In this document: positions 59,670 to 60,000 of the stretch, piece by piece
How positions within the stretch are numbered: position 1 is the first letter of the stretch
How the letters are laid out: each line of letters opens with the position of its first letter
Notes under the pieces: generated by a model
The model's input: only the letters and a program-made list of their open reading frames with translations
What the model was told of the DNA's origin: nothing
Databases searched by the model: none
Translations under genes and position numbers: made by a program
Origin: Membranipora membranacea
Taxonomy: Eukaryota > Bryozoa > Gymnolaemata > Cheilostomatida > Membraniporidae
DNA length: 60,000 nucleotides
NCBI GenBank assembly: GCA_914767715.1
Contig: OU612074.1
Coordinates: forward strand, 14,806,062 to 14,866,061
Direction of reading: 5' to 3'

Positions 59670-60000
59670 GTGAGTAGATTCTATTCCACGCATCAACTTT
59701 CTTAGGCTATAGGATGCCCTAGATTTTTTGTGTTCAGATTCATGAATTGCTATTACGGTTGCTAGGTCTTTTTACCTTAGGGCTTATTGTTTTTGTTTGG
59801 CGAAATATATTCAGTGAATATACTTGGTCAGAAAAAAATGTATCAGGGCTAAAGTGACTAGACCTACAAGGACAGTGTAAATCACACAGTCATGTCTTGA
59901 TAGGATGATGAATCTTCAGTCCAACTAGGACATGCTCATCAGGTTAGAAATCGATGAAATTAGCTGAAGGGATCAGATTTAAATGCTATGGATAATTCTA

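Noticed and set aside
1-60000. CRISPR arrays, operons or prokaryotic signals
   Set aside because: No regularly spaced identical repeats. Spliced genes and eukaryotic retroelements throughout show nuclear animal DNA.

Overview
This is nuclear DNA of a metazoan. It is AT-rich, the genes are split by GT-AG introns, and LINE, SINE and foldback-element debris fills the spaces. The gene content (SNX3, an SLC16 transporter, a RING/B-box protein, eIF4G-like MIF4G proteins) fits an invertebrate, possibly a marine deuterostome, but no single sequence fixes the phylum. All gene models come from reading splice sites and phases by eye; there is no transcript evidence.

Layout. 1-2611: decayed CR1/L2-like LINE, minus strand, with a foreign insertion inside. 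3670-4552 (-): two-exon gene for a small secreted cysteine-rich peptide (CRP1). About 5500-7915: tRNA-headed SINE, half of a foldback element and a CpG-rich minisatellite. 7975-13436 (+): split gene for an eIF4G-type MIF4G domain (MIF4G-1). 15570-16227 (-): second secreted cysteine-rich peptide gene (CRP2), a paralogue of CRP1. 16764-17233: two U2-snRNA-headed SINEs in tandem. 21289-26422 (+): second MIF4G gene (MIF4G-2), about 266 aa, made of little more than the domain. 27.7-28.3 kb: a dead copy of a transporter exon and a possible MIF4G exon relic. 28998-32676 (+): complete 8-exon RING/B-box/coiled-coil gene. 35966-52502 (-): complete 11-coding-exon monocarboxylate-transporter-family gene, its introns loaded with a hAT element, foldback elements and a U2-headed SINE. 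55567 to the right edge (+): the first three coding exons of SNX3.

The most unusual feature is the arrangement in the first 27 kb. A minus-strand cysteine-rich peptide gene lies upstream of, and points away from, a plus-strand MIF4G gene, and this pair occurs twice. The two peptides share gene structure (signal-peptide exon, phase-0 intron, mature-peptide exon), TATA box and cysteine framework (CC-x9-C-x2-C ... C-x3-C). The two MIF4G genes share exon boundaries and phases. The simplest reading is duplication of a divergent two-gene cassette. A role in defence is suggested by the secreted cationic peptides but is not shown by the sequence.

A second theme is a SINE family whose head matches the 5' end of U2 snRNA. 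It has four copies here, one with a perfect 14-bp target-site duplication and one inserted at the splice donor of a transporter exon.
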